64,000 bases of DNA, from assembly GCF_003149105.1 (NCBI RefSeq), contig NZ_QGDS01000005.1, forward strand, positions 1-64,000, in the 5' to 3' direction. The DNA is from Faecalicatena contorta (GTDB taxonomy: Bacteria > Bacillota > Clostridia > Lachnospirales > Lachnospiraceae). Shown here piece after piece: positions 35,179-46,200 of this stretch. The notes under the pieces are model-generated. The model saw only the letters and a list, made by a program, of their open reading frames with translations. It searched no databases and was not told the DNA's origin. Both the position numbers and the translations under genes were made by a program. Each line of letters starts with the position of its first letter. The stretch's first letter is position 1.

Positions 35179-36063
35179 TTATCTCTCATAGTCCTTTGAA
35201 CGCTCCTGCTTCTTGCGGAACATTTCATCAGAGATATGACTGTGAATTTCTGCCATTGCATTTCGGGTCTTGGAAAGCTCCGCACGGATTTCTTTCGGCT
35301 CTTTGGAAGCCAGTCCCTCCGGAATGCGGTTAATTGCAAAATTCTGTGTATCTACGCCATACTTCTTGCAAATCATATATCCGATACACACTGCCTGAAA
35401 GCCCATATCCCTGCGGCTGTAACTTTCGCTGTTGATGGAAAGCTGTGCGTGTCCAAGTTCCTGAGCGACACACTGAGCAACTGCTACGCTGTCGCCCACA
35501 TTACGCTTCACATACAAGGTCTGCTTTTCATTATTATAGAAAGCTGCCATATTCGGATACGGAAGTTCATCGGTTGCCGCAACCTCCACCGGAGATACAT
35601 CAAGCATTGTCGTGATAAGTGCTTTCGGGTCACGGTTTGCTGACACTGCCGGAGCTTTTCTTCCATTTGTCTGCGTAACATCAAATACCTTTTTGACATT
35701 GTAGGAAATACCCAGAGAGCCATCTGCTCTTGTGTATTCCACTGGTTCAAGGATAGAAATACTCTTTGCCCCTTTGGTAATCTTCACATTGTCCTTACCC
35801 CAATCATCAAAATCTTTAAGCTGTGTCGCCTGCGGATACTGACTGTAAATAAGGAGAGCATTTGCTGCGGAATATCTATCCATTCGACTCTGCGTATCAA
35901 GAAAGCTCTTGAACTTCTCAGGGTCACTCACAATCTCACGGGCAGCGTCATCAATCATCTGATAGACCTTTTCTTTTTCAGCTCGTTTCTTTTCCGCATA
36001 CTCCTCTTTGGATAATCTCGGCTGATTGCAGCCAGCCTTTGCGGGTTTGAAATCATTTGTCAT
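35179..36063 (-). CDS. ArdC/zincin-like antirestriction protein
   Basis: The 294-residue protein has an N-terminal ArdC-like ssDNA-binding domain (about 50-150: SRMDRYSAANALLIYSQYPQ, DFDDWGKDNVKITKGAKSIS). A zincin-like domain follows with AVAQCVAQELGHAQLS. The usual HExxH is changed to QELGH, so the first zinc ligand is missing and protease activity may be lost. ArdC-type proteins protect incoming single strands from restriction. It ends in KDYER, a tail shared with two other ICE proteins. Confidence 0.78.
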   Translation of the reverse strand: MTNDFKPAKAGCNQPRLSKEEYAEKKRAEKEKVYQMIDDAAREIVSDPEKFKSFLDTQSRMDRYSAANALLIYSQYPQATQLKDFDDWGKDNVKITKGAKSISILEPVEYTRADGSLGISYNVKKVFDVTQTNGRKAPAVSANRDPKALITTMLDVSPVEVAATDELPYPNMAAFYNNEKQTLYVKRNVGDSVAVAQCVAQELGHAQLSINSESYSRRDMGFQAVCIGYMICKKYGVDTQNFAINRIPEGLASKEPKEIRAELSKTRNAMAEIHSHISDEMFRKKQERSKDYER

Positions 36064-36069
36064 AGCAAA

Positions 36070-36864
36070 TTACCTCTCTTTCGTTTTGGGTTTCTTTTTC
36101 GGCTGACGGTGTACCGTCTGACCATTTTTCTGCTGCGGCTTCTTGCCGTCTTTCTTAATCTCCGGCTCTTTACGCTCTGCTTCTTTTTGCTGTTTTGCCT
36201 GTGCCTTGTAACGGTCAAGTTTCTCTTTGACCGATGGCTTTTCCACTGGCTTTGCAACACCCTTATCAGATTGCATTTCTACCGGCTCTGAGTTTTGCCT
36301 TGACAGAGGGCTTTTGTCTGTTTTGGCGACTGAGGGGTTTGCGTTTGCTCGCTCCTCTTTCTGCATTGGATTTCTGACCGCTTCTTCCATAATGATTTCA
36401 CTCTTGGATTTGGTCGGCTTTTCTTTTTCAACTGCTTCACGGTCTGCGATAGCTTTCTCTGCTTCACTGACAATCGAAGCCTTATCCACCTTGCCAAGTT
36501 CAAATCTTTCAACGATACGCTGAATTTTAGAAGCGTCCTCTGCTCTTGCGATAATGTCTACCGGAGCGTTCTCTCCCTTTGTGTTCTTATCTCTGAGGAC
36601 ACAATAAAGAACGCCATAGCGTTTTGCCTGTTCGGTAAACTTCTTCAAATCCTTTTGCGGAATGGAAAAGACTTTCAGCTCCTTGCCTGACTTAATCATA
36701 TTGGTAAGTCTTGCTTTGCCCTTCGTCTTTTGTTCCTGTTTCAGAACCGATACCAAAAGCAATGCGATATTCTTCGCCGCCGAACCGCTTAATCTTGCAG
36801 CAACTTCAAATCCTTCAAGCGAAAGCCTAACGACCTGCTCTGCTGCGTCACCACCGTTGTTCAT
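36070..36864 (-). CDS. DUF3801/PcfB-family protein
   Basis: The 264-residue protein has the PcfB/DUF3801 domain at its N-terminus (VVRLSLEGFEVAARLSGSAA, KELKVFSIPQKDLKKFTEQA, YGVLYCVLRDK) and a long Lys/Glu-rich disordered tail. ATG 36864 is chosen because AAGGAG lies 10 bases ahead and the family domain begins there. The longer upstream frame runs inside the relaxase gene. PcfB of pCF10 is a conjugation accessory protein. Confidence 0.85.
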   Translation of the reverse strand: MNNGGDAAEQVVRLSLEGFEVAARLSGSAAKNIALLLVSVLKQEQKTKGKARLTNMIKSGKELKVFSIPQKDLKKFTEQAKRYGVLYCVLRDKNTKGENAPVDIIARAEDASKIQRIVERFELGKVDKASIVSEAEKAIADREAVEKEKPTKSKSEIIMEEAVRNPMQKEERANANPSVAKTDKSPLSRQNSEPVEMQSDKGVAKPVEKPSVKEKLDRYKAQAKQQKEAERKEPEIKKDGKKPQQKNGQTVHRQPKKKPKTKER

Positions 36865-38233
36865 AGCGTGATTTCTCCTTTCTCTGCTGTTTTTGTTCCT
36901 CTGTTTCGATATGCTCAAGGTTTTCTTCCATAACCTTTGACCTCTCCGCAATATCCTCGCAGAGTTTTACTTCCCGTCGGAGTTTTTTCAATTCTCCATT
37001 GATAGAAGCGATTTCATCTTTTGCCGCCTGAAGCTGACCATCATCAATATTTGTTCTTATCTTTTTTCGGAGATGTGTTCTTCCGGCAATCAGATTTTTC
37101 ATCTGCTCCTCTAAGGAAGTCTTATATGAAAAAAGCTGTTCGTCCGTGGAAATATTTTCTCGTCCGAGCAGCCTTACTTCATCAGTAATCTTATCGAGCT
37201 TCATCAAATCATCTTTCAAGAGATAATGAAGCCTTGCGTTATTCTGTTTCTTATACCTTGGCAGATAACCGAGTCTGTAACAGTAATACAGATACAGCCC
37301 GTAAAGTCCGCCTTTCTTTTTCAGCTTCTGCCCTCTGGTCTGCATACGGTACTGTCTTGGTTTATTAGTTGCCCTCTGGAACGGCTCAATCTCTGCCCAT
37401 CTGTCACGATTTTCTTTGATACGCTCTACAATCCGGTCATTAGTATAATCTGCTCCGAGATTTTTCAGTCGTATCGGCTTATCGTATCCCTTTGGAATGA
37501 CTGTCCAGTATTTTCGGCTTGGACTTAGGTTATAGGCATATCCCATTTCCTTGAGAGCAAACTGAAATTCTTTCAGGGTCTTGCTGTGGTCGATAGCATA
37601 ATCAATGGCTTCTTTTGCAACCGAGTAGCGTGTCGGCATACCTGCCTTTTCTTTCATCGTCAGATAATCCGACTGCTTACTGCGGTTCGGATTCGGGTCA
37701 TAGTAAAGTCCGTACTTCTCACAAATTCTGTCTGCAACTTTTCGGAATTTGAACCACGCTTTTTCCTCTCCCCACAAATGTTTGCCATCGACAAAAGAAA
37801 TAGAGTTGATGACAAAATGACAGTGCAGGTGCTTTGTGTTCAGATGGGTTGTCACAACAACCTGAAATCTTTTCCCCCACACTTCATTTGCAAATTCCAT
37901 TCCGATTTTCTGTGTCATCTCAGGAGATATATCTGTTTCCTTGAAACTCAAATATCCGTGATAGGCTTGGATACCGTCTGTCTTTTGGTACTGCTCCTTA
38001 ACCGTTATGAATTGGTCACGGGCAATCGCCACATTACAGTTGATACCCTCAACATAAAATTCTCGCTCTGTTTTTTCTTCGTCCTTTGCATAAGCAATAA
38101 CATCTGCAAGAGCCTGATACTGTTCCGGCGAAAACTCCCTTTTGATTTTCGCAGAAGTCTTTTCGGGATTGGTCGCATAGTCAATGACCTGACCGAGCCT
38201 TTCTGTTACCGACCACAACTTTGTTACTGCCAT
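36848..38233 (-). CDS. MOB-P type relaxase (MobA/VirD2 family)
   Basis: The 461-residue protein has a probable catalytic Tyr19 (LGQVIDYATNPEKT) and the metal-binding histidine triad HLNTKHLHCH (His130, 135, 137/139). A long basic, helical C-terminal region follows. The relaxase nicks oriT and pilots the strand into the recipient. It overlaps MobC upstream by 10 bases and the DUF3801 gene downstream by 17 bases. Confidence 0.93.
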   Translation of the reverse strand: MAVTKLWSVTERLGQVIDYATNPEKTSAKIKREFSPEQYQALADVIAYAKDEEKTEREFYVEGINCNVAIARDQFITVKEQYQKTDGIQAYHGYLSFKETDISPEMTQKIGMEFANEVWGKRFQVVVTTHLNTKHLHCHFVINSISFVDGKHLWGEEKAWFKFRKVADRICEKYGLYYDPNPNRSKQSDYLTMKEKAGMPTRYSVAKEAIDYAIDHSKTLKEFQFALKEMGYAYNLSPSRKYWTVIPKGYDKPIRLKNLGADYTNDRIVERIKENRDRWAEIEPFQRATNKPRQYRMQTRGQKLKKKGGLYGLYLYYCYRLGYLPRYKKQNNARLHYLLKDDLMKLDKITDEVRLLGRENISTDEQLFSYKTSLEEQMKNLIAGRTHLRKKIRTNIDDGQLQAAKDEIASINGELKKLRREVKLCEDIAERSKVMEENLEHIETEEQKQQRKEKSRYEQRW

Positions 38234-38565
38234 TTCATTTCGCTCTGATTTGGACGAAGATATGTCCTCTCAATCTCTGACTGGAACTTATTCCACTTTG
38301 CAGCTTCATTCTTCAGCATAGGTGCGTCAATGAAACCAAGCGTATTGGCTTTGGCAGCAAGCTGATTGATGTTATTACCGATAGAGGAAAGTTCCCTCAT
38401 CACATCATAGAAGCGGTCATCGGGTTTCTCTTTCGGTTCGTAACCTCTGATAAGCAAACGGATAAGTCCGGCTTCGGAAAGACAAGCCTTCTTTGCCTTT
38501 GCTGCCAAATCCTGTGCTTCCTTGCGGTTAAAGCGTACAATCTTCTGAATGTTTCTCTTTCTCAT
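38224..38565 (-). CDS. mobC: MobC relaxosome accessory protein
   Basis: The 113-residue ribbon-helix-helix type protein has a basic strand (NIQKIVRFNRKEAQDLAAKA), KKACLSEAGLIRLLIRGYEP, and the MobC motif LSSIGNNINQLAAKANTLGF. It binds oriT and assists the relaxase. It is directly upstream of the relaxase and 130 bases from the oriT candidate. Confidence 0.9.
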   Translation of the reverse strand: MRKRNIQKIVRFNRKEAQDLAAKAKKACLSEAGLIRLLIRGYEPKEKPDDRFYDVMRELSSIGNNINQLAAKANTLGFIDAPMLKNEAAKWNKFQSEIERTYLRPNQSEMKWQ

Positions 38566-38686
38566 AATCGGTATCTTCCTTTCTCATTACTCTGCAATCT
38601 TTGTTAATCTGGAATAAGCACATCATCGTAACGCCAAGACAACTGCCGAGCAGTGTTCCAGCGGCGATAAGTAATAACTCTCTCAA
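38528..38686 (-). CDS. DUF3789-like small membrane protein
   Basis: The 52-residue protein starts at TTG 38686, 8 bases after AAAGGAG, and reads RELLLIAAGTLLGSCLGVTM, then MCLFQINKDCR and a charged tail. Single membrane helix; matches the DUF3789 pattern of Tn1549-like ICEs. The upstream in-frame extension would run into the oriT-like repeat and lacks a good RBS. It overlaps the MobC start. Confidence 0.7.
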   Translation of the reverse strand: MRELLLIAAGTLLGSCLGVTMMCLFQINKDCRVMRKEDTDYEKEKHSEDCTL

Positions 38687-38699
38687 ATCAAGTTCTCCT

Positions 38700-38810
38700 T
38701 TCTCACGGGGTATTAGGGGCAACCCCTAACGAGCCTTTTACCGTTTGGGAAACTGTGTTTATCCAAATGGTCTGCTCGCTAAGAATAAACATCTCCTCCG
38801 GGTTGCCCCG
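38700..38810. other. Candidate oriT
   Basis: The only gap (about 130 bases) just upstream of the mobC-mobA genes contains a perfect 7-bp hairpin TTAGGGG-caa-CCCCTAA (38713-38729), an imperfect repeat TTTGG...AAC-tgt-GTT...CCAAA (38744-38767), and a 10-bp inverted pair GGGGCAACCC (38716-38725) / GGGTTGCCCC (38800-38809). Dense inverted repeats next to relaxosome genes are typical of oriT. No nic site was matched. Confidence 0.5.
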
Positions 38811-38821
38811 TTCTCAGTCTA

Positions 38822-39241
38822 CTATCTCTCATAATCCTTTGATTTCGGCTTAAAAGGTTCAGCCACGATATTGCCGCCCACTTCCTTAGAAAAGCGTTCA
38901 GGATACTTGAACTGTTCCTTGTATTTCTTCATCATATCGTCCGGCAAGCTCTGAAAACTCTCACTCTCAGGCGGTGCATAACAGATAAAGAATTTGCCGC
39001 AGATAATATCTACCATCTCTTTCTTATCATTGTCCTGCACATAAACTGCACGGTTAAGCGGAAGTCCTCTTACCTTTCCTTCCTCATTACAGATGATTGC
39101 AACGTCATCGTCATAGGGCATATATTCCTCAATATCCCCGCCGACAACCTCCTGCATTGCTTCCAGACTGTCGTCGATTACAATTTCCTTCGGGTACTTT
39201 TCCGGTTCTACCAAGAGAACTTTAATCTTAGAATCATTCAT
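38822..39241 (-). CDS. DUF3846-family protein
   Basis: The 139-residue protein shows the DUF3846 pattern: KVLLVEPEKYPKEIVIDDSL, EAMQEVVGGDIEEYMPYDDD, VAIICNEEGKVRGLPLNRAV. It ends in KSKDYER, like the ArdC-like protein. Cytoplasmic, function unknown. The start overlaps the stop of the Toprim gene by 4 bases (ATGA). Confidence 0.82.
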   Translation of the reverse strand: MNDSKIKVLLVEPEKYPKEIVIDDSLEAMQEVVGGDIEEYMPYDDDVAIICNEEGKVRGLPLNRAVYVQDNDKKEMVDIICGKFFICYAPPESESFQSLPDDMMKKYKEQFKYPERFSKEVGGNIVAEPFKPKSKDYER

Positions 39242-40209
39242 CGTTCTTCATTCCTTTCGTGTGTTTTTTTATTGTAAATTCCCATCCGCATACAAAGAAA
39301 ATCGTTGAAGTCCTTACCTGCTTTTGGTGGCTCATCAACGATTTCATACTTATCCGGCAGAATGGTTTTTAAGGTCTGTGCTGCCTTTCTGCCCGCTATA
39401 TCATTGTCAAAATGGATACGGATTTTCCTGACAGATGGGTTACTGCCAAGATACTTTTCCAGTGCAATCGGCACTTTACTGTCCTCAATTTTCTTTGCCG
39501 GAGAATACACCCCGGACAGCGAAACAAAGCTCATTTCTTTCCAATCCTGCCCGTTCAGCTTCGCAAGCGTGGCATAGGATAACAGGTCTATGGCACACTC
39601 AAAGAGGTGTACTTCCTCCAAGTTTTCCTTACCAAGCCGAAAAGAATAATCTTTTTTACTGCCACTGCAATCGCCCATAATCCTACGCTTATTCGTGGAA
39701 CGGTAGGCTGCATATTTCGGTTCTTTCTTCTCGTCATAGCCTACAAACACAACATTGTGATACGGCAGACTCTCAAAGATAAGGTCATTGGAAATACAGT
39801 AATTGATGATTTCAAAATCTATTCCTCTCCCGAAAAGATACTCTGTAATCACTATGTTGGAAGCACATTTTTCAGGGAGAAGAAGTGGTTTGTTTTCCTC
39901 TTTTGGCTGTGGCTTTTCATAGACCGGAGCCTGAATCGCTGTGTGTCCGATAATGGTTTCCACCGCTTCAAGGAAGCTGTAACCTTTGACCTTAATCAGA
40001 TAATCCAAAGCACTCCTGCCGCCAATACCTCTCGACCACCATATCCATTTCCCGTTTGAAATCTTCAAACTGTCGTGGGTTCTGGTGCAATAGGTGTTAC
40101 CTGAAAACTTAACCAGCTCATACGGTTCATAATTTCTCAGGTAGGTTAATAAGTCCATCTGCTTCGCCTGAATGATTAACTCAGGTGCGATAAATGGCAT
40201 ATCGACCAC
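39238..40209 (-). CDS. DUF3991/Toprim-domain protein (primase-like)
   Basis: The 323-residue protein has an N-terminal region like DUF3991 (ELVKFSGNTYCTRTHDSLKI, WIWWSRGIGGRSALDYLIKV) and a C-terminal Toprim-type domain (VHLFECAIDLLSYATLAKLN; KIRIHFDNDIAGRKAAQTLK). It is probably a primase or nicking-associated protein that helps replicate or complete the transferred strand. It follows the giant methylase-helicase by 11 bases. Confidence 0.83.
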   Translation of the reverse strand: MVDMPFIAPELIIQAKQMDLLTYLRNYEPYELVKFSGNTYCTRTHDSLKISNGKWIWWSRGIGGRSALDYLIKVKGYSFLEAVETIIGHTAIQAPVYEKPQPKEENKPLLLPEKCASNIVITEYLFGRGIDFEIINYCISNDLIFESLPYHNVVFVGYDEKKEPKYAAYRSTNKRRIMGDCSGSKKDYSFRLGKENLEEVHLFECAIDLLSYATLAKLNGQDWKEMSFVSLSGVYSPAKKIEDSKVPIALEKYLGSNPSVRKIRIHFDNDIAGRKAAQTLKTILPDKYEIVDEPPKAGKDFNDFLCMRMGIYNKKTHERNEER

Positions 40210-40220
40210 CGCCTTCCTGT

Positions 40221-43200
40221 TTATCTCTCATACGATTTCTCCTTTCTGCCGCCGACTGCTTCGCCCTCATCAGGCTCTCCGCCGACAATCTCATTTTCCT
40301 TTTTATCCATATTGAGCAGGATATTCAGCTCATCAAGTCTGGCAGTTTTTGCCCTCAATTCGTCCTCCTTTGCAAACGGCTTTTCGATTTCCTGCTTCGC
40401 TGTTTCAAACTGCTTCTCCGTATTTTCAAGGCTGTTTTTCGTATCAGCAAGTGCTTCCTCAAAGCGTTCTATGCCGTTATCTATTCTCACGATATTACCA
40501 TGAGCATCATCGCCAAGCGGTACATCTCTGCTTGTTTCGCCTTTTAATTTCACAACATAATTACGCTGCACCGTATCAAAATACAGTTCCATTTGAAAGC
40601 CACGGTACTCGCCAAGTGGTATCGCATCGGGACTGTTCATTGACTTGCAGGCATTGATGATTGCCTGACCTGCTTCGGCTTTTTCGGAATAAGAAACACC
40701 CGATACCATCATTCCAAGCGGCTGCTCGTCTATCGGTTTCGGGTGTAATTTTGCTGTTTCAACATCTTTTGTAAGTCCCTCTACACGGGATTTCAAGTAA
40801 GCAATCTGTTGTGGGTAGAACTTGATGACCTTATCCTCCAGTCCGTATTTCTCTGATAAGAAATTGGATTTTAACATCTTTAGCTTCTGTACCTGAATGT
40901 CTAAGTCCATCTTTTCTTTGATATACGGATTGCCTGTTGCAAGCATTTTTATCTCCGCATAGGACAGTGCGGTTTCATCAATATCCTCTGCCGACCTGAC
41001 CGGAGATTTGCTCGTCATAATCTGACTTGCGAACTTCTGCTTACCTTCCACAAGCTGATAGAGGTATGCATCAAAGGTCTGCTCTGTTACATAGCGGTAA
41101 ATATTTACCTGCGGATTTTCATTGCCCTGACGGACAATTCTACCGGAACGCTGCTCCAAATCTGAAGGTCGCCACGGACAATCCACATCGTGAAGTGCGA
41201 TAAGTTTATCCTGCACATTCGTTCCTGCTCCCATCTTCTGAGTAGAGCCGAGAAGCACCCTGACTTCTCCCTTGCGGGTCTTTTGGAACAGTTCTTTTTT
41301 CTTCATATCCGTGTCGGCTTCGTGTATGAACTTCACTTCACTTTCAGGAATACCTCTCTCAATCAGCTTCTTTCTGATGTCGTTATAGACGGAAAATGTG
41401 CCATCATTCTTCGGCGTGGAAAGGTCACAAAACACAAGCTGTGCTGATTTCTTGTCGGCATTTTCTTTCCATATCCGATAGATGTTATCGACGCAGGCAT
41501 TAATTTTACTGCCCTCAAAATCAGGCAGCATATCGTTTAGCATACGCTGGTCAAGAGCCAGTTTTCTTCCGTCATTTGTGATTTTCAGCATATTATCTAC
41601 GCTTGAATCCACACCGCCACCACGCACCTGCTCGGCTCTCTCCGCAAGGGAAGCAACCATTTCTTTCTGCATTTCCGACGGCTTTACTGCAATGTTATGG
41701 TACTTTGCTTCCGGTACTGGCAGGTTCAACATATCTGCTGTTTTAATGTCCGCTATCTCCTTGAACATCGCCATTAGTTCAGGCAAGTTATAGAATTTTG
41801 CGAACCTTGTCTTTGCTCTGTATCCCGTTCCTTCCGGTGTAAGTTCCACTGCTGTAATGGTTTCTCCGAAAGTGGAAGCCCAGGCGTCAAAGTGCTGCAA
41901 CCCATTTTTCACAAGCGTGTTGTACTGCAAATATCGCTGTATCGTATAGAGTTCCACCATACTGTTTGAGATAGGTGTACCCGTTGCGAATACGGTTCCT
42001 CGTCCTCCGGTAATCTCGTCAAGGTAACGACACTTCATAAAGAGGTCAGAAGATTTCTGTGCTTCTGTCTGTGCGATACCGCCCACATTACGCATTTTTG
42101 TATAAAGATAAAGGTTCTTGTAATAATGGCTTTCATCAACAAAAAGCCTGTCTACACCAAGTTCCTCAAATGTTACAACATCATCTTTTTTCGTCTGGTC
42201 ATTGAGTTTATCAAGTTTCTGCTTGATAGATTTCTTTGACTTTTCAAGCTGTTTTATGGAGAAGTTTTCTCCTCGGTTTCGCTTGAGTTCCGCTATTCCT
42301 CCGGTTATCTCCTCAAGCTGCTGTTCTAAGATTGCCCTCTGTCTTTCAATGGACATCGGGATTTTTTCAAACTGTGAATGTCCGATAATAACTGCATCAT
42401 AATCTCCGGTTGCAATCCTGCCGCAGAACTTTTTACGGTTCTTGGTTTCAAAATCTTTCTTTGTTGCGACGAGGATATTCGCCGCCGGATAGAGCTGCAA
42501 ATACTCAGCCGCCCATTGTTCGATCAAATGATTTGGTACAACAAACAGTGACTTATTACAAAGTCCAAGCCTTTTTGACTCCTGTGCTGCCGCTACCATT
42601 TCAAAAGTTTTTCCTGCTCCGACTGCGTGTGCAAGAAGCGTATTTCCTCCGTAAAGGATATGAGCAACTGCATTTTTCTGATGTTCTCTGAGTTCAATTT
42701 CAGGATTCATACCATTGAAAATAATATGGCTTCCGTCATACTCACGAGGTCTGACACTGTTGAATTTCTCATTGTAGGATTTGCAAAGCCTTTCCCTTCG
42801 TTCAGGGTCAGACCATATCCAGTCCTGAAATTCCTGCTTAATCATTTCCTGCTTCGACTGAGCAATCGCTGTTTCCTTTTTATTCAGGACAGCCTTTTTC
42901 CTGCCCTCATCATCTTCGATATAATCAAAGATACGCACATCTTTTAAGTTCAGCGTTTCCTCGATAATCTTATAGGCATTGATGCGGGAAGTTCCGTAAG
43001 TGTTATATGCCCTTACATTTCCTTTGTCGTAAGATTTGCCCTCAATATTCCACTCACTCGTAAATGGAGAGAAGTGAACTTTGATATTCCACTGTGCATA
43101 GCGTGGTGTTTCAAGCAAATGAAAGATAAACTCCTGCACATCGTCCGGCGGCAGCCAAGTTGCACCAAGTCGCACGGAAATTTCACTTGCAGTCAGGTCT

Positions 43201-46200
43201 TTCGGCTGCACCTTTTGAAGTGCTTCTACATTGACCTTATAATCTTCCGGATAGAGTTCTGCCGAGTTCTTTGCAATCTTCAGCTTCTCTCTGACATTAC
43301 CCGAAAGGTATTCATCAGCCATCAGATACTTCGGTTCGTAAGAATTTCCATACTCATAAAGCGGATTTAGGAAGATAACGCCCTTTAAGTCCTCAAAGAT
43401 TTCATTCTCCGATTTACCGGAAAGCTCCATCATATAGTCCATATCAATCGTGGCTTTTTCTCCAAGAGATACCGCCAACGCTTCGCTTGCCGTATCAACA
43501 GAAGTAACCGGAGTATGCGGTTTAATTGTCCTCTTAGAAAACATATCAGCTTTACGCTCCAGTTCTCCATCCTCTCCGATTATCTCCAATGCGGAAAGCA
43601 AAGAGAATGAACTGTCCTGCGAAAAAGCAGAAGTATTTGCTCGGCTGTTAATGAGTCCGTACTTACCTGAAAAGGTATCATAAAGTCTGTTTAATCGCTC
43701 CTGCTCCGCTTTGATTTCGCTGTCAGGGTAATCTTCTGTCTGCAATTCAATCAGCGTTCTGACGGAATTTCTAATAGCAATCATACCTTTAATTCGGTTC
43801 TCTGCGGTTGCCGACACTTCCACCGGAGTCATACGGGAATTTTCACGATAGTAGATTTTATCGTCTACCACCGTATAAGAAAAGTTTCTCACTGTCGGGT
43901 CTGCTGGAATAGAATTATCTTCTTCCTCCAGTTCTTCCTCGGCTTCGTATTCCGTGATTTCTCCGTGAATGTTTGCTACCACTTCATCAAGCTGTGCTGC
44001 AAGGTCTGCATTTTCATACGGCACACAAGTTGCTTCCATACCGAAACGCCCCGATACCATCTTCATTTCTCCGAGTATCATTTCAGGGTGCTGCACAAAA
44101 TAAGAGTTCATCTTAATTCCGTTCTCATCGGTATCAAGATGAACCCAATCCGGCTCAATATCTATCAGTCTGTCACGTTTTTGCAGGATAAGAATATCTG
44201 AAACGACTTCCGTTCCTGCATTACCCTTAAAGGTGTTATTCGGCAATCGGATTGCTCCAAGAAGCTCTGCTCTCTGTGCAATATACTTTCGTACCGCCGA
44301 GTTTTCCTTATCCATTGTGCCTTTGCTCGTTACAAGAGCCATTACACCGCCGGGTCTTAACTTATCAAGGGACTTGGCAAAAAAGTAATCGTGTATCAGG
44401 AACTTATGCTTGTCATACCTTTTATCCGATACCTTAAAATCTCCAAAAGGTACATTTCCAACCACTCCATCAAAGAAGCTGTCCGGCAGATTTGTTTCTT
44501 CAAATCCTTGTGCCGCAATGGTTGTTTTCTGGTAAAGCTGCTGTGCAATCCCTGCGGAAATTGTATCAAGTTCCACACCGTAAATCTTACTGTTCTGCAT
44601 TACGTCCGGCAGCATACCGATAAAATTGCCGATACCGCAGGACGGTTCTAACAAGTTGCCCTCCTGAAAGCCCATCTGCTCCATTGCCTTATAAATGGCT
44701 GTGATAACTTCAGGCGGCGTGTAGAACGCAGTCAATGTGCTTTCTCTTGCCGAAGCATATTCCTCCGGTGTTAATACCGAAGAAAGTTCCAGATATTCCG
44801 TTGCCCACGCTGAATTATTTTCATCAAAGGCTTCTGAAAGCCCACCCCAACCGACATACTTTGATAAAACAATCTGTTCTTCAGGCGTGGCAAATCTGTT
44901 TTCTTCCTGACATTTTTTGAGAAGCTGTATTGCCATAATATTTCTGCGGAAGCGTTCCTTTTTACCAACCGTTTCAACCTCATTTTCTCTAAGATTAAAG
45001 GTGTGACGGTCTGCCATAGGCACATCAGGGTGCAAGTCAAAGCCTTTGACTTTTTTCTTCTGCTCCCAAGCGGGAACTACCGGCTCAGGCTCTTTATCAT
45101 AACCGTTTCCTATGCGATATCCCTGATGATACATCTCATCATAACTGTCAAAACCAGACTGCGAAGCTACTATCTCTCGATAATCTTCAATCGGCATACT
45201 GCCCATATTGGTCTGAACTTCTTCCGTTTCATTTCTTTCTTCGGCAGGTTCTTCCTTTACAATCAAATGCTCATTCATCGGATTCTCTCGCACTTTTCTG
45301 TCAAACTCTGTGCGTGAAAATTCCTTATTAAACAGTGGCATATCATAGTCATAGAGCATTACTCTCTCATCATCAACAGATAAGATTTCGTACTCAGAAG
45401 CACCGATATACACCTTATCGCCAAGATGATATTCATACTGCACATCTTGTAGCTGTTCTGCTTCTTCAGGTTCTTTTTCGGCTGGTTCGACCTCCTGCTC
45501 CGGTGGTGCATTAGAGAGTATCTCTCGGTTTCTTTTCGTTTCCTCGATTTTGGCTCTGCGTTCCTCTTGACTTTCAAGCCACTGAGGATAGCGTTCTTTT
45601 TCCTTTGGATTTAAGTATCTGTCCATTCGGATAAGTTCCCCGATACGTTTCTCCACCTGCGACCACGAAAGCGTGATATGTGGCTTCTCTTTACCGATGC
45701 CTTTCGTAATCGTAATACCTTTTCCGTCGTGGCTCTCATCAATGCCTGCCCCGATTATAACGGGATAAGAACCGCCCCAACCGTATTCATTTTTCAAGAA
45801 GTCGGCATTTTCTTTTGCAGAAAGACTTTTTTCAAACTGCTCATAGATACGCATTTTCCCCTCAGAAAATCCGCTTCCATTCGCAAGAACAGCGTTGATA
45901 ATCTCCTGAGAAAAAACAAAGGCAGAGGTTTTCTTTTCCTCTGCCCGACCGTCTAATATGAATATCATCTGACCGTCCATTGACGGTAATGGTTTTATGC
46001 TGTCACTTAATTCTCCCAGTAATCGCATAGCTTCAAAATGACGGGCAATAACAGCCCAATCATAAAAGCTCTGTGCGGTTCTGCTGTCGTATTTGCCCTC
46101 CCACAAATGCAGAACGTTTTCAAAGGTCTTGTACCCTACTGTCCTGCCGTCCTCTAAAGTAAGTTCGGTATAATCATTATTGAAAATACTCTTTACATAC

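Noticed and set aside
36952-38223. Plus-strand frames opposite the relaxase
   Set aside because: Antisense shadows with no RBS or motif.
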